64,000 nt of DNA from Orientallactaga sibirica (lineage: Eukaryota; Chordata; Mammalia; Rodentia; Dipodidae): assembly GCA_036365145.1 (NCBI GenBank), contig JAEOAD010002231.1:3947501-4011500 (forward strand). Reading direction: 5' to 3'. Shown piece by piece: positions 45,331 to 56,762 of the stretch. Under the pieces are notes generated by a model. That model was given only the letters and a program-made list of their open reading frames with translations, searched no databases and was not told the DNA's origin. The position numbers and the translations under genes are program-made. Every line of letters begins with the position of its first letter. Position 1 is the stretch's first letter.

Positions 45331-46469
45331 AAGGTGAGGCAGGGAGGAAGGGAGGGAAGGCCACATGAGCAGAGCCTGCACCCTTTGGGTTGAATGAGTG
45401 CCCATGGGTGTGGGCAGGTGTGCTCAGTGCACTGTGTTATGGCTGGCTGCCTGGAGGCACACGGGAGCTGGAGTGTGGCTTTCCTCCAGAGTCATTCACC
45501 TGTGGCCTTGAAGTCAGTTTGTAGCTATGACAATCTGCACTTGATGCACAATTTTAAATTTTGACAGGGTGCTCTCAAAGTAATGCCTCTACCCATAAAT
45601 ACCAAATATTCAGAAATGGCTAAAACTCCCGCTGGCCAAACCCTGATCAGCACTCCTAAGTAATTCGGGTTCACATCGGAGAGTGATGACCCAAGAAACT
45701 CAAGAATTAGAGAGGGATGATTGCCCACAGGGGCCAAACTCAGGGTTTTTTGGTTTTGTTTTGTTTTCCTCCACATCTTGATCTTAGAGGGAGAGGCGTG
45801 GAAGATTAGTCAAATTTGATTCATTTAAGATCTTTCCCCTGTACCTTCCCTAGATAGAGTGCAAAATAGTACAGTTCACTTTAGGAAAAAAAGTAGGAAT
45901 TTGTTTGGTCTTCAGGAGGCATGTTGAGCACAGAAAGGACAAGGGCATACATAGGTGGTCAGGGAGATAGGAACATGGTGATGAGGCGCTCATTAAATTT
46001 TTTGAAGTTGTTTTCCCTTGTAATTATTGAGAGCTCTCTGGGGAGAAATTCTCAGAAGCTTTGGGAATGTGCTGAGTGTTTTGTACAGCTTTGTGAAGGA
46101 AGAGAGACCCTAAGGAGAAAAATAGGTTCTCTTTTGTTGTTAAGGAAGCAGCAAAATTTAACTTTGAGCTGCCCATTATGAATCTTGCTTCACTCCAGCT
46201 AGACAAGATTTATACATGAGGAAAAAGAGATAAAAGCAATTTTCTCAACTCAGGATGTGTGGGCTGAATGTAATTTGCATAATTACCTTAAAAGATAAAT
46301 GACAAATATCCACCCACTATAGAGACATGTCTATATACCTCGGTATACTGAGGCTTTTATTTGATGAAATTGATGGTCTTTTCTGTAACAAGTCCTCCTA
46401 AGAACATTTAATAAATATTTTTTAAAGCCTATTTACCTCTAAGCTGTAACATGAGTTTTTTTATTTGTT
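45331..46469. other. ARHGEF38 5' flank, nothing recognised
   Basis: Purine-rich (GGAAGGGAGGGAAGG) at 45341-45359, otherwise unique-looking. Short frames at 45525-46206 on both strands are unsupported. Confidence 0.5.
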
Positions 46470-46482
46470 AAAAGTATCTAAA

Positions 46483-46640
46483 CTAGGTGTGGTGGCACAC
46501 GCCTTTAATCCCAGCACTCGGCAGGCAGAGGTAGGAGGATCACCGTGAGTTCGAGGCCACCCTGAGACTACATAGCGAATTCCAGGTCAGCCTGAGCTAG
46601 AGTGAGAGCCTACCTCGGAAAAGCAAAAAAAAAAAAAAAA
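46483..46640 (+). mobile_element. B1 SINE with target-site duplication
   Basis: AGGTGTGGTGGCACACGCC to GAGAGCCTACCTCGG and a poly-A tail. AAAAGTATCTAAA recurs on both sides (46470 and 46640). Confidence 0.95.
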
Positions 46641-46892
46641 AAAGTATCTAAATTGTTTTTGAATTTTATAGATGTATACACACACACACATGTGACATGC
46701 ACACCACATATATTATTATAGTCACCAATTGATTAAAGAGCTTTACTAGTTAGTATAATAGTATCACTGAAAATTGTGCAATTAAAACTATAAGGAAATT
46801 AATCAGTGGCCCATATAAAATGAAAACAGCAACCTAATAAAACCAGATAAAACCTTTTTATTATGCTTATTTTTTTACACATGATAAACAGT

Positions 46893-47055
46893 TTTTGTTT
46901 GTTTGCTTTCTTTGGCTTTTGAGGTAGGGTCTCACTCTGTATCCCATGCTGGCCTGGAACTTACAATGTAACCTAGATTGGCCTTGAATTTGTGATCTTC
47001 TTGTCTCAGCTTCCTAAATGCTGGGATTACAAGGTGTGGGCCACTGTGCTCAAAA
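46893..47055 (-). mobile_element. B1 SINE, old
   Basis: TTTTGAGGTAGGGTCTCACTC, then diverged, then AATGCTGGGATTACAAGG. Confidence 0.8.
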
Positions 47056-47624
47056 TAACTATTGAAGAAATAGGCAAATACTACAATAAATGCATACCTT
47101 TATCTTGAGTAAGACTTGGCATTTGCTTGAAGAAATGCTCCTCAGGAAGGCTGCAGTGTGTGAGAGAAGAAATGACAGACACCTCAATGCTTGAATCCTA
47201 GAGAAACATAATGACACCAGATGTAGACGAGTGTGGTCCACAATAGTCACAGACCTGAGAGTGCCAATCACTTCTGAAGCGTATGTTGGTGACTTTGATG
47301 TTTCCCAGTGTAATTAGTTTAACTCAAGATGTTTTTTTGCATTCACCTTGTGTTTCAAGTAGACAAATTCACCTAAATTCATCTGCAAACAAAAGTGAAC
47401 ATTGCTATGTTCAAACAGCTCCCTAATATGTCAGTTAGAACAAATTATTATTTTTTGAAAGCAAAATTTGTAGCACAACTTATTCTAGTACATTTTTAAA
47501 AATTTTACCAATTATGAAGACATATGGCATAGCTGCTATGAATTCACTAGCAAATATTTTTTTCTTTATTCACAATAGTTTGTATGCAAACTTAGTAACA
47601 ATATATAAACTCAAAACTACTGTT
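47056..47624. other. 5' flank, nothing recognised
   Basis: A/T-rich, apparently unique. Confidence 0.5.
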
Positions 47625-47975
47625 ATGATCCCTTGATAGTTTCATAATATGATGGCATTTTTGGGATTGGTGGCTTTGGGGGGAAGATCCTGAGGATTCT
47701 GACCTCATTGATTGAGATAGTTTCATAATATGATGGCCCACGTGGAGGAAGTATACTAGTGGGTCTTGTTCTGGAAAGACATACCTTGTCCTCTGACCCC
47801 ATTCTTTTTCTCTGTTTCTTGATTTCCATTAGGTGAGCAGCTCTGCCCATGTCCCAGAAACAATGGAGACCACCAGCGTGGACTGAAACTCCAAAACTGT
47901 GAGACAAAGATCTTTCCACCCTTAATATACTTCTTCTCAAGTATTTTGTCACAGAGACAAACACTGTTTGTCCTT
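47625..47975 (+). mobile_element. MaLR-type LTR remnant
   Basis: GAAACTCCAAAACTGTGAGA, then CAAGTATTTTGTCACAGAG near the right edge, is the end of many mammalian MaLR LTRs. A perfect 22-bp direct repeat (47635-47656 and 47716-47737, containing TTTCATAATATGATGG) sits in the left part. Confidence 0.5.
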
Positions 47976-48168
47976 GACTCAGTGAGTGAAGGGGCGGAGG
48001 TTGCGTAGTTCGGAGGTTGCATAGATTCCTCAGTCTTCATGTCTGACATGCCCTCCCTCCATGCCATTCTTGGCAGCAGGATCCTGATTGTTTTCAAAGC
48101 AGCGGTCAGCATGGACAACAAATGATGTTTTTTTCTCCCTTTCTTCAGTCTCTCTTGCAGCAAAAAGA

Positions 48169-48170
<2 letters not shown>

Positions 48171-48204
<34 letters not shown>

Positions 48205-48345
48205 AGGTAGGGTTTCACTCTAGCTCAGGCTGAGCTGGAATTCACTATGTAGTCTCACAGTGGCCTTGAACTCATGGTGATCCTCCTCCTACCTCTGCCT
48301 CCAAGTGCCGGGATTAATGGCATGTGCCATCACACCTGGCTAAAA
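48171..48345 (-). mobile_element. B1 SINE with 33-T tail complement
   Basis: T run at 48171-48203, then GAGGTAGGGTTTCACTC and GGGATTAATGGCATGTGCC. The long uniform run suggests a fairly recent insertion. Confidence 0.93.
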
Positions 48346-48972
48346 GAGGTTCATTTAACTTGGCCCCAGGATGTGGTACATCAGTTGTAGAGTGCTAGAG
48401 TGAGGGTGAAGCCTTGGATCTAAGAAAGCTTTGCATCTCTAATAAAAGGAGCGGGCACAGTCAGCTTCTCCTCCAGACTGGTTCATAGCACAATGCACAG
48501 AGCAGCCATAGCCTCCCGTGTCTGTGAGAAGAGCCAGAGAGATGATGTGTTCTTATTCTGTTACAGTACAGAAGCAACACCAGCATCCAGCCACCCTTGG
48601 ATTTCTAGTTATTAGGGTAAAATTTAAAATTTACCTTCCCTAAGGCACTGTTGAGATTTTTGTGAACACGTGTCTTATGGATTTAACCAAAAGTGAGTAG
48701 TTTGCACGTTTACTCACCCTTCTTGTGTTTAACTCTGTGACACTGAGTGAGCCACATGTTTAGAATCCCCAGAATAAAACATGATTTAATTTTCTCTTTT
48801 CTTCTGGAAATGGAGGTAGCAACACCAGAGAAAAGTTGAGTGAGTATCTAATAGCATCTAATGAATCAGGCAAGAGCAGTGAGATCTCAAATCTTCCTAG
48901 ACACAAAAGTAGTCAACACCAGAAGTTAATATTACTTGAAAAAAATACTGATATTGGGACGTCTAATTGTGC
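48346..48972. other. 5' flank, nothing recognised
   Basis: Lies downstream (minus strand) of the candidate terminal exon; no repeat identified. Confidence 0.5.
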
Positions 48973-49125
48973 TTTATTTAGAATACAGAACAAGCAGATA
49001 CTGGTTCATCACTGGAAGCAGCACTGTGCAGTGAATTCAATACTCCAGTTTCATCGTGGCTAAGGTGTAAATCAGCTTCATGGCAGGACTGTTGACGTAA
49101 TTGTTCCAGGTCACAATCTCTTCAT
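48973..49125 (-). CDS. Candidate terminal exon or small ORF, unassigned
   Basis: On the minus strand, TTATACTTTACAG at 49126-49138 looks like a splice acceptor. From 49125 an open frame runs to a TGA at 49037-49039, encoding 29 residues that begin DEEIVTWNNYV and end KLEY. An AATAAA signal follows about 60 bases later (48973-48978). If no splicing occurs, an ATG upstream (minus strand, near 49147) gives a 36-codon ORF. The peptide is not low-complexity and is not in a recognisable repeat, but I cannot assign it to a family and found no upstream exon. It could be the last exon of an unknown or rodent-specific transcript, a retroposed fragment, or chance. Confidence 0.22.
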
Positions 49126-49295
49126 CTGTAAAGTATAAGGGAGTCATTAGTGTTGTTTGCCAAATATTTTTGATTCTTCACCCAAGCACATGGGAGTATC
49201 ACTGCTCTGTATGCTTTCAACTTTTCCATGCTCAAGCAACTTGATTGGTGCTGGGTCAAAGAAATTGATTCAAAGTTATGGATGCAATTTCTTTT

Positions 49296-49445
49296 TCTTT
49301 TTTTAGTTTTTCTAGGTATGGTCTCACTCTAGAACAGGCTGACCAGGAATTCACTATGTAATCTCAGGGAGGCCTCACACTCATGGCAATCCTCCTATTC
49401 TGCCTCCCGAGTGCTGGGATTAAAGGCGTGCACCATCACGTCTCA
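49296..49445 (-). mobile_element. B1 SINE
   Basis: TTTTTCTAGGTATGGTCTCAC to GATTAAAGGCGTGCACC. Short T tail complement. Confidence 0.9.
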
Positions 49446-49488
49446 GCATGGATGAATTTCTGAGTAAAGAGTCAAAAATGCAGTGTGG

Positions 49489-49629
49489 AGCAGGGCTTGG
49501 TGGAGCACGCCTTTAATCCCAGCACTTGAGAGGCAGAGGTAGAGGACTGCTATGAGTTAAAGGCCACCCTGAGACTACATAGTGAATTCCAGGTCAGCCT
49601 GAAATAGAGCAAATCCCTGCCTTGAAAAA
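49489..49629 (+). mobile_element. B1 SINE with target-site duplication
   Basis: GGCTTGGTGGAGCACGCC to GCAAATCCCTGCCTTG. AAAAATGCAGTGTGG occurs at 49474-49488 and 49630-49644. Confidence 0.94.
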
Positions 49630-50145
49630 AAAAATGCAGTGTGGTTTGCTACGATTTCCCAGCTTCCAGAATGCTGGAATTACAGGCCTGCACCACACAT
49701 AGTTATGAATACACGCTGGAGAGGAAATGATAAGTGAATCTTTTTAGGTTTATCATGATGCAATTTCCAGATTCTAACATCCAATGTACTATCAGGTTAC
49801 TATTTCCAAAACAGAAACAGCATGTCTTGAATTCTGTTATGAATAAATGGATTGAGGAGGGCAGGAGTAACAGACATGTATTCTAGAAGGCCAGGTAAAC
49901 AATGCTTGGACTGTACTGATGGAGTAGAAAGACAGGAAAGTTGAAGAACTCAAAATGCATGATAAAAGTTGAACTGACAGAATTTAAAGATGGTCTGATT
50001 AAGGTGAATAAGGAAAAAGAGAAATGAAAGATGAATTCAGGTGTTAAGACTAATAATTTGGGGGATTTTAGGGCTATAACATTAGTGAAAGAAGAAAGAA
50101 CAAGAGGAAATGAGTTTGGTGGTGGTGTCAAGAATTCTGTTTAAG

Positions 50146-51149
50146 CACTTTGTTTCCTGCCAGAGCTAAAAGTTAAGTCTGTGTTGCTGAGGACACCACA
50201 GCCTGTGGCCACAGGACATCAAGTGATGATGCTGACATGGAGGGGGAATCCAGTTCCCTCCTGGCTGGCCCTCATAGTGCTGGAAAGTACTATGAGAGTA
50301 GCTGGAGAATAAAATTTGTGAACAGATTGAATAAACAGGAGACCCTGCCATACACAAAATCAACCACCAAGCAAAAAGTATACACTATGTAATAGTGGCA
50401 TGCAGTTGATGTAGGTAACCAACTGCTCACAGACTGGACATGAGACCTGTGCAGTATGGGGGGTGGTGAACTCATATCTGGCTCATGAGAACCAAGGCAG
50501 ATTCCTAGAACAGGAAACTAATAGACTCCAGAGAAAACCTCCACTGCTCTCTAAGAAGAATGGATACACACATCAATATATCTATTTAATAACTAGGCTT
50601 TTATTCAAACTGTTCTCACTTGGTTGGAGAATCTTTTCTATCTTACAGATGGAGGAGAATATTGGGGAGAACCAGGACACATCAACACATCAAGAACAGA
50701 CCATAGATGTGTTCTCTCCACCTCATCTGCTTGGGCCCAGAAGTCATTACAGAGAAATGGAGACAGGAACACTGCTCTCTCTGCTAGTCTGAAAATCAGT
50801 TCCAGGAAAACACAAATAGACACTGTGGTCACTCAAACCTCATCAAAACAGAACTCCAGTGTCTACAGAGAAAACACCATTAAATTAGATCCTTATCTTG
50901 CCCACCAAGGCTCTGGGAACATCAGTGGAATGATTGTAAGAGCCTCAGGGTGGGTAGGAGTGGCCTGAGGCACTATATCCCCCCCACACACTCCTGGCCA
51001 GAGACTGACTGAGGCCCCTTGGTCCCCACAATGAATACCAGTAACCCCAACAAAGAAGACCCTCAGCAGAACTGTGGCAGGGGAGACTCTGGAGTCTAAG
51101 AGTACAACCTTTTTATATAAAATCAATTAACAAAAAATTTTTTTTAAAA
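50146..51149 (+). mobile_element. L1-type 3' end, about 1.0 kb, with target-site duplication
   Basis: Begins CACTTTGTTTCCTGCCAG and ends in a T/A-rich tail. It carries the family's GGTTGGAGAATCTTTTC and CCTCATCAAAACAGAACTCC blocks. AGAATTCTGTTTAAG flanks it at 50131-50145 and 51150-51164, so both ends of a 5'-truncated insertion are defined. Confidence 0.75.
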
Positions 51150-51164
51150 AGAATTCTGTTTAAG

Positions 51165-51371
51165 GGCTGGAGAGATGGCTTAGCAGTTCAGGTGCTTGCC
51201 TGTAAAGCCAAAGGACTTAGGTTTGATTCCCCAGGACCCACATAAGCCAGATGCACAAGGTGGCACATGCTTCTGGACTTTGCAGTGGCTGGAGGCCCTG
51301 GCACACTCATATTCTTTCCCTCTCTCTCTCTCTCTCAAATAAATAAATAAAAATAAAATATTTTTTAAAAG
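51165..51371 (+). mobile_element. DIP SINE inserted at the same target
   Basis: GGCTGGAGAGATGGCTTAGC to an AAATAAATAAATAAAAAT tail. Flanked by AGAATTCTGTTTAAG at 51150-51164 and 51372-51386. Confidence 0.94.
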
Positions 51372-51386
51372 AGAATTCTGTTTAAG

Positions 51387-51837
51387 ATGCAAATAGGCTA
51401 GGATGTATGTGAGATAGGCCACAGTTTTGAAATTTAAGTTTGGAATCAGTATTTAACTTTTAAAAAACAGGAGTCATTAGAATATATGTATTATTTAAAG
51501 GCATAGATTAAGAAGATTATTTAGGAAGAAAATATATCTATGACACAAAGATGAAAATCAAATCCTCAATATCTCTAAGAGGTGGGTTTGGAGGAAAACA
51601 CAGCTAAGAAAACAGAAAGAGCAGAAGAAAAGCAATGGGATATGGCTTTAAAGCAGGCTAGAGGTAAGGCTTTCCATAATGAAGGTTCTGTCAACCAATG
51701 GTCAAATAGAATGGAATTCAAATGAGCCATTTAATTTTGCACAATGTTGAGCATCAGTAAAGCTTTTCACAAGGAATTCAGTCAGGTGGCAGCTACAGAT
51801 GTCATTAAAGGAGTCCATTAAAGAAAGCAGAGAACTG
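51387..51837. other. 5' flank, nothing recognised
   Basis: Apparently unique, purine-rich at 51540-51640. Confidence 0.5.
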
Positions 51838-52020
51838 GGTTGGAGATGCAGCTCAGTGGGTAAACTGCTTGCCTAGCATGGACAAAGGCTCAGTTTTGGT
51901 CCTCAGCACCACGTAAACCAGGCATGGGAGAGCATGCCTATAATCCCAGCACATGGGAGGCTGAGGCAGAAGGGTTATTGCAAGATCATGGGCAGCATGG
52001 GCTACAGAGTGAATACCAGG
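51838..52020 (+). mobile_element. ID/B1 composite SINE (B4-like)
   Basis: ID-type half GGTTGGAGATGCAGCTCAGTG to TCAGCACCACGTAAACC, then B1-type half CAGGCATGGGAGAGCATGCC to GGGCTACAGAGTG. Confidence 0.75.
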
Positions 52021-52119
52021 TTATATATATATTTGGTGTAAGACTCTCTCAAAAGTTGAAACCTATAGGAATGCTATTTCTGAGAAAAAAAGATAGTAAT
52101 TCATTTTTATTTTTATTAT

Positions 52120-52290
52120 CTATCATTATTATTAAGCAGCTATTATACATAAAGATTTTATCAAGATATAATAATAAGGAAAGCAAGAGTATTACCATGT
52201 TTTTCAGATATGGAAACAGATTTGGAAAATTTAAGTAATGTTCTCTAGATCACACTGGTGGCAACTAATGGAGAAAGGGACTCAAACTCA
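52120..52290 (+). mobile_element. MIR SINE (old)
   Basis: GATATGGAAACAGATTTGG, AATTTAAGTAATGTTCTC and GGGACTCAAACTCAGGC follow the MIR core and 3' part. Confidence 0.6.
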
Positions 52291-53654
52291 GGCACATTTT
52301 GTAAAGGAAAGGCTGGGGCCTTTGCCTTGCTCTTGCTTAGCAATATGTAAAGTGCACAGAAAACTACTGACTGATATCAAGTATACCACTGTGTTTCTGT
52401 TCTCCACTCACAGCATCTGGGAACAATGCATTACAATATAGGAAAGATTGTCTTCCTTTGTTCTTTGTAATTAGGCCAAGGCATCTAAGATTTTTTTCTT
52501 ATCAATCATTTCTAATGATTTGTATATACAGCAGAACTTTGAGAATTCCTGGAAGCATACCCCTTGCCCAGTGTCTCTTGAGTTTCCATGAACTAGATCG
52601 TGTAATTGTATTTTTTTGCATATGCATAGTATGTGTTATGTGTGGGAGGGGTGTGTGTGTATGTGTGTATGCTAATATGGCTCCCCTATGGCAGCTGGAG
52701 GAGAACAATGGGAATTCCCTTCTATCTGCTTTCCTTGCAATGGAGTCTGTCACTGATTCTGGAGCTTGCTATTAGTGATTCTCCAGTCTGATCGCCCCAC
52801 AGGACTGGGGTTACAGACATGCATAACTATGCCTAGCTGTTTATGTGGGTTCTGGAGATCTGAACTCAGGTGTTCTCAGGCCCTCATGATTGCGCAGGAA
52901 GGGCACTTAACTGCTGAGCCATCTCTCCAGCCCAGATTGTCATTCTTCAGATTTGAAACATTTGCATTGTTCTCCTGAATGTATAAGGAAACCTTAAAAA
53001 ACTTGCTTTAAGCCTCAGTGAGGCAGTCCGATTCTAGTTGTTGATGCTAAATATGTTATTCCCCAAGTTAAAGTTGCCTGAAACAATGATTACCATTGCA
53101 TTCACACTCATAGTTTTGGGGTCAGGAGTTTGGGGTAGGCTGAGTCAGCTAAGCATTTCTAACTCAGGTCTTCCTTGTAGGTGAGGGCAAATGTTGGTTG
53201 GCACTGACACAGCAAGTCCTGGAATAGCATGGAGATCATAGATAGTGGAGCTTCCCTTCCTTATTGATCTGTGGCCTGTGACCTCCCAACAGGACTGTCA
53301 CAGCACAGAAGCTTGAGGAAAGTGACACCTGGTGGCTCAAGGCTCCAAAAGAAGTGGCTCATGAGAGCTGGCAGCAACTAACATCTTTTATGACTTACCT
53401 TAGGAAGTCACCTCTTGTTACTTGCATGAAAGATTCACAGCCTTCACAGAGTCTATAGCAGGGGGGCATGGCCTCTACTTGCTCGTTGGAAAGAGTATCA
53501 AAATCACATTAAAGAATATCATATAGAAGGAGAGAAATGGCTTTGACTATCTTTGCAAATGTAAGTGGATTCACACATCCATTACATATTCTAGATTCAG
53601 GATTGATTGTGTTCAAACCATTTTTCTACATGGAATCACCTGTCCCATTCTGGT
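52291..53654. other. 5' flank around a B3-like SINE
   Basis: Outside the SINE at 52665-52935 I see a TG-rich patch at 52640-52672 and otherwise unique-looking sequence with no gene. Confidence 0.5.
52665..52935 (-). mobile_element. B3-like SINE
   Basis: CAATGGAGTCTGTCACTGAT at left, TTTATGTGGGTTCTGGAGATC in the middle, GAGCCATCTCTCCAGCCC at right. Confidence 0.72.
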
Positions 53655-53840
53655 GCAATGTTGCACATCCTTCAAAATCCAGTTTCAGTGGCCTCTTCTC
53701 CCTCCTCTGAAATTGCTCACCATCATACTTTCATAGTAGACACAGCTCTGTATATTCTGTGTCTCTAGTTATCTATGAGCTCTTGAAGCTATTTGCCTTT
53801 GAAATCCTCATGGCTAGTGATATGAGATTAATAAATGTTG
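53655..53840 (+). mobile_element. L2 LINE 3' end (old)
   Basis: CCTTCAAAATCCAGTTTCAG, CTCCCTCCTCTGAAATTGCTC and closing GAGATTAATAAATG follow the L2 3' terminus. Confidence 0.6.
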
Positions 53841-54711
53841 GGGATAAGGTAGTAGCTTAAGATCATGTGCAGCTTACCAATTTATGAAAAGAGCTGCAAA
53901 GCTCCCTACATTAGTGCTTTCTTTCCTGGAAAGAAAGAATATAGATTTGGAAACAGAGAAATCAGAGAATATTATTTCCGCAAAGATGAGGTCATTCATG
54001 CATCAGGGAGATGATCATAAAGCCGCCTCTGAGAGCTCCCTCTTCCACTATAAATTGTTCATAGTGCCTCTGCTATCTTGTAGCTGTGTTTTTATATCCT
54101 CCGATGTGCTTCCTGAAAGCAGCCATTTCTGTTAATGCACTGACCAAGCAGCAGCATAATAACCTTGTCAGCAGCAATGGATGGAGCTGAGGCCTGGGAG
54201 GAGGTAAACCATCTAATGTTTTTATCCTCTTGACTGAAGTAATTTTAGCAATGACATATGATCAGAGTTGGGCCTTTTTCTCAGCTATAATGAATCATCC
54301 ATTACAAGATTTTCAAGGCTGTGTTGGGGGGAGGATTTCTCTTGGAAGGAGAAACATCTTTGCAAGTGCAAGGGGATGGCCTGTGAACAAAACCAGCCAC
54401 ATAAGCAAGAAAATGTGCCACTGGAGTCATCTGAAAACTATTTAATAACACCATGGTCTAAGTCGGGTCATTGGATTGAATTTATAATTCTATATGATCT
54501 TCCAGAATTTATTGACCAACTGTTCAGCAGAACAGCAACTTGGGCCATAACAGCTGAAGAAGGAAGATGAACTGTGGTCATTTTCCAGGGAGAATTCAGG
54601 AGACTTTTCTTTGCGCTCTCTCTCCACCTTCTCCAATCTTCATTTCCTAATATTTGCATCTAATTGATATTATTTAGTCTCTTTAGTATGAGAGAGAAAT
54701 ATAGGCAGTTT
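53841..54711. other. Non-repetitive 5'-flank block, left
   Basis: Balanced composition, no recognised repeats. Frames at 53884-54135 and 54230-54570 do not resemble known proteins. Confidence 0.45.
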
Positions 54712-54896
54712 GGAGCTGCAGAAATGGCTTAGCAGGTAAGGTGCTTGCCTGCAAAGCCTAGGGACCAAGGTTCAATTCTCCAGGACCCATGTAAGCCAGA
54801 TGCACAAGGTGGTTCATGTCCCTGGAGTTCATTTGCAGTGGCTAGAGGCCCTGGTGTAACCATTCTCTCTCTATCTGCCTCTTTCTCTCTCTTATA

Positions 54897-54905
<9 letters not shown>
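54712..54905 (+). mobile_element. DIP SINE
   Basis: GGAGCTGCAGAAATGGCTTAG head, GGTTCAATTCTCCAGGACC, pyrimidine run and ATAAATAAAT tail that leads into the AT repeat. Confidence 0.9.

Positions 54906-54949
<44 letters not shown>
54906..54949. repeat. (AT)n microsatellite in DIP tail
   Basis: About 22 AT units, growing from the SINE tail. Confidence 0.95.
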
Positions 54950-54952
<3 letters not shown>

Positions 54953-54959
54953 TTAAAAA

Positions 54960-55896
54960 GAAATATAGGTAGTTTTATTTTGGCTGTGAATACCCAACCT
55001 CTTTTTTATTACAAGTATGAATAATTTAGAAATGTTTATTAAAAAGATTTTAATATCATGGTTATATATGTAATGGTGCCCGTTATACTCCCATTTTTTA
55101 TAAGCAAGATTGCATGCTGACGGCTCATAAAATAAGGCCACTAAAGTATTTTGGAAACTCAAGTTAAAACAAGTGATTCTTTGTTCTTCCACTTTCTGTG
55201 CATTTTCTTTTCTGTTTTTCTTTTGTGCAGAACTCTGTCTTGTTGAGAGAACTCAGTACAGGGACTTGAAGTAGATTTTTACTAGTTTTTAGCTTAGAAA
55301 TGAAAACCTATACTTAGGGATGACTACAAGAAAGGTAGAGTGTTTTTAATAAGTGCAGGAAGTACTCATGTACATCACATATGCATTTTTCACAGCTTGA
55401 GCGACTTGGAAAAACACTGGCTGCTGAAGTAGCCATTCATTAATTCTTGTTCCCCGATGGTGCTGGATTAAGCACACAGGCTCCTCGGCCTCAGTTTCTT
55501 CCCCCTTCCAGGCTGAGCTTCAGATTGATTTTAGCATTTTGTTTAGCTGCATTGCTTCTCCTTCAGAGAATGCTATTAAATTCAAAATTACAGTATCCAT
55601 GGCAACCATAACTAGGTCAGTTTGCACTTAGAGGAACAACATTGCAGAATCTATCCTTTTCCAACCATGTTCTGTGTCTGGAAAACCTTGTTAGGCTGCT
55701 GAAAGCAGCTTTGTGAGAAAAAGGCCTCGTAGCATCCAGAAGAGTTATTTTCTTATTCATTTGTGATCCCCATAAAGCCCTATGCAAACTAGGTAATGCA
55801 TATGTGATTTTTTTGCCTCCCTCAACCAACATGTATGTTTGAATAATGGTTTTGAGCAATAAAGCTGTAGTTATTTATACTTTCTAAAATATTGTG
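54960..55896. other. Non-repetitive 5'-flank block, right
   Basis: Between 55380 and 55870 composition is balanced and repeat-free; CCATGGCAACC at 55597-55607 resembles an RFX half-site. A candidate distal regulatory element by exclusion only. Confidence 0.4.
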
Positions 55897-56125
55897 ACTG
55901 GGCCTCAGAAGATGGCTCAGTGGGTAAAGAACTTGCCATACAAGTGTGAGGCCAAGAGTTCAGATCTGGCCCCTTAGAAAAACTGGGCATGGTGGCCAGC
56001 ACGTGTAATCTCAGTGCTGGGGAGGTGAAGCCAGGACTATCTCTGACACTTGAGGGATAGCTTGTCTAGTTGGAGCAATGTGCTCAGGGTTCAGTGAGAG
56101 CCTGTCTGAAAAAGAAATAGGATGG
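55897..56125 (+). mobile_element. ID/B1 composite SINE (B4-like)
   Basis: GGCCTCAGAAGATGGCTCAG, AAGTGTGAGGCCAAGAG, then CTGGGCATGGTGGCCAGC and a GAGAGCCTGTCTG end. Its A-rich tail runs into the minisatellite. Confidence 0.7.
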
Positions 56126-56133
56126 AAAAGCAA

Positions 56134-56540
56134 CTGATGAATACACCTGACATATCAACCTGCAGCCTTCACACAGTGTGCACACACAGGGATGAATACA
56201 CCTGACATATCAACCTGCAGCCTTCACACAGTGTGCACACACAGGGATGAATACACCTGACATATCAACCTGCAGCCTTCACACAATGTGCACACACAGG
56301 GATGACATATCAACCTGCATCAGTGTGCACACACAGGGATGAATACACCTGCCATATCAACCTGCAGCCTTCACACAGTGTGCACACAGGGATGAATACA
56401 CACATATCAACACACACACACACACACACACAGGGATGAATACACCTGACATACCAACCTGCAGCCTGCACACAATGCACACATGCACACACACAGGGAT
56501 GAATACATCTGGCCTATCAACCTGCAGCCTTCACACAATG

Positions 56541-56588
<48 letters not shown>

Positions 56589-56762
56589 GATGAATACACC
56601 TGACATACCAACCTGCGACCTGCACACAATGTGCACACACACAGGGATGAATACACCTGACATATCAACCTGTGGCCTTCACACAATGTGCACACACACA
56701 GGGATGAATACACCTCACATATCAACCTGTGGCCTTCACACAGTGTGCACATGAACACACAC
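56134..56762. repeat. Minisatellite, about 11 units of 50-60 bp
   Basis: Each unit has GATGAATACACCTGACATAT, then CAACCTGCAGCCTTCACAC and a CACACA run. Units 4 and 6 carry deletions, and the CA runs vary from 3 to about 22 dinucleotides (longest 56548-56585). Cys/Val-rich frames on the minus strand come from this array. Confidence 0.95.

Noticed and set aside
47623..48163. Two overlapping minus-strand frames of 113 and 135 codons
   Set aside because: They lie over an LTR remnant and unrelated flank, with no family match or splice support.
56134..56762. Regularly spaced repeats resembling a CRISPR array
   Set aside because: Units are whole tandem repeats with CA runs, no unique spacers, in mammalian DNA.
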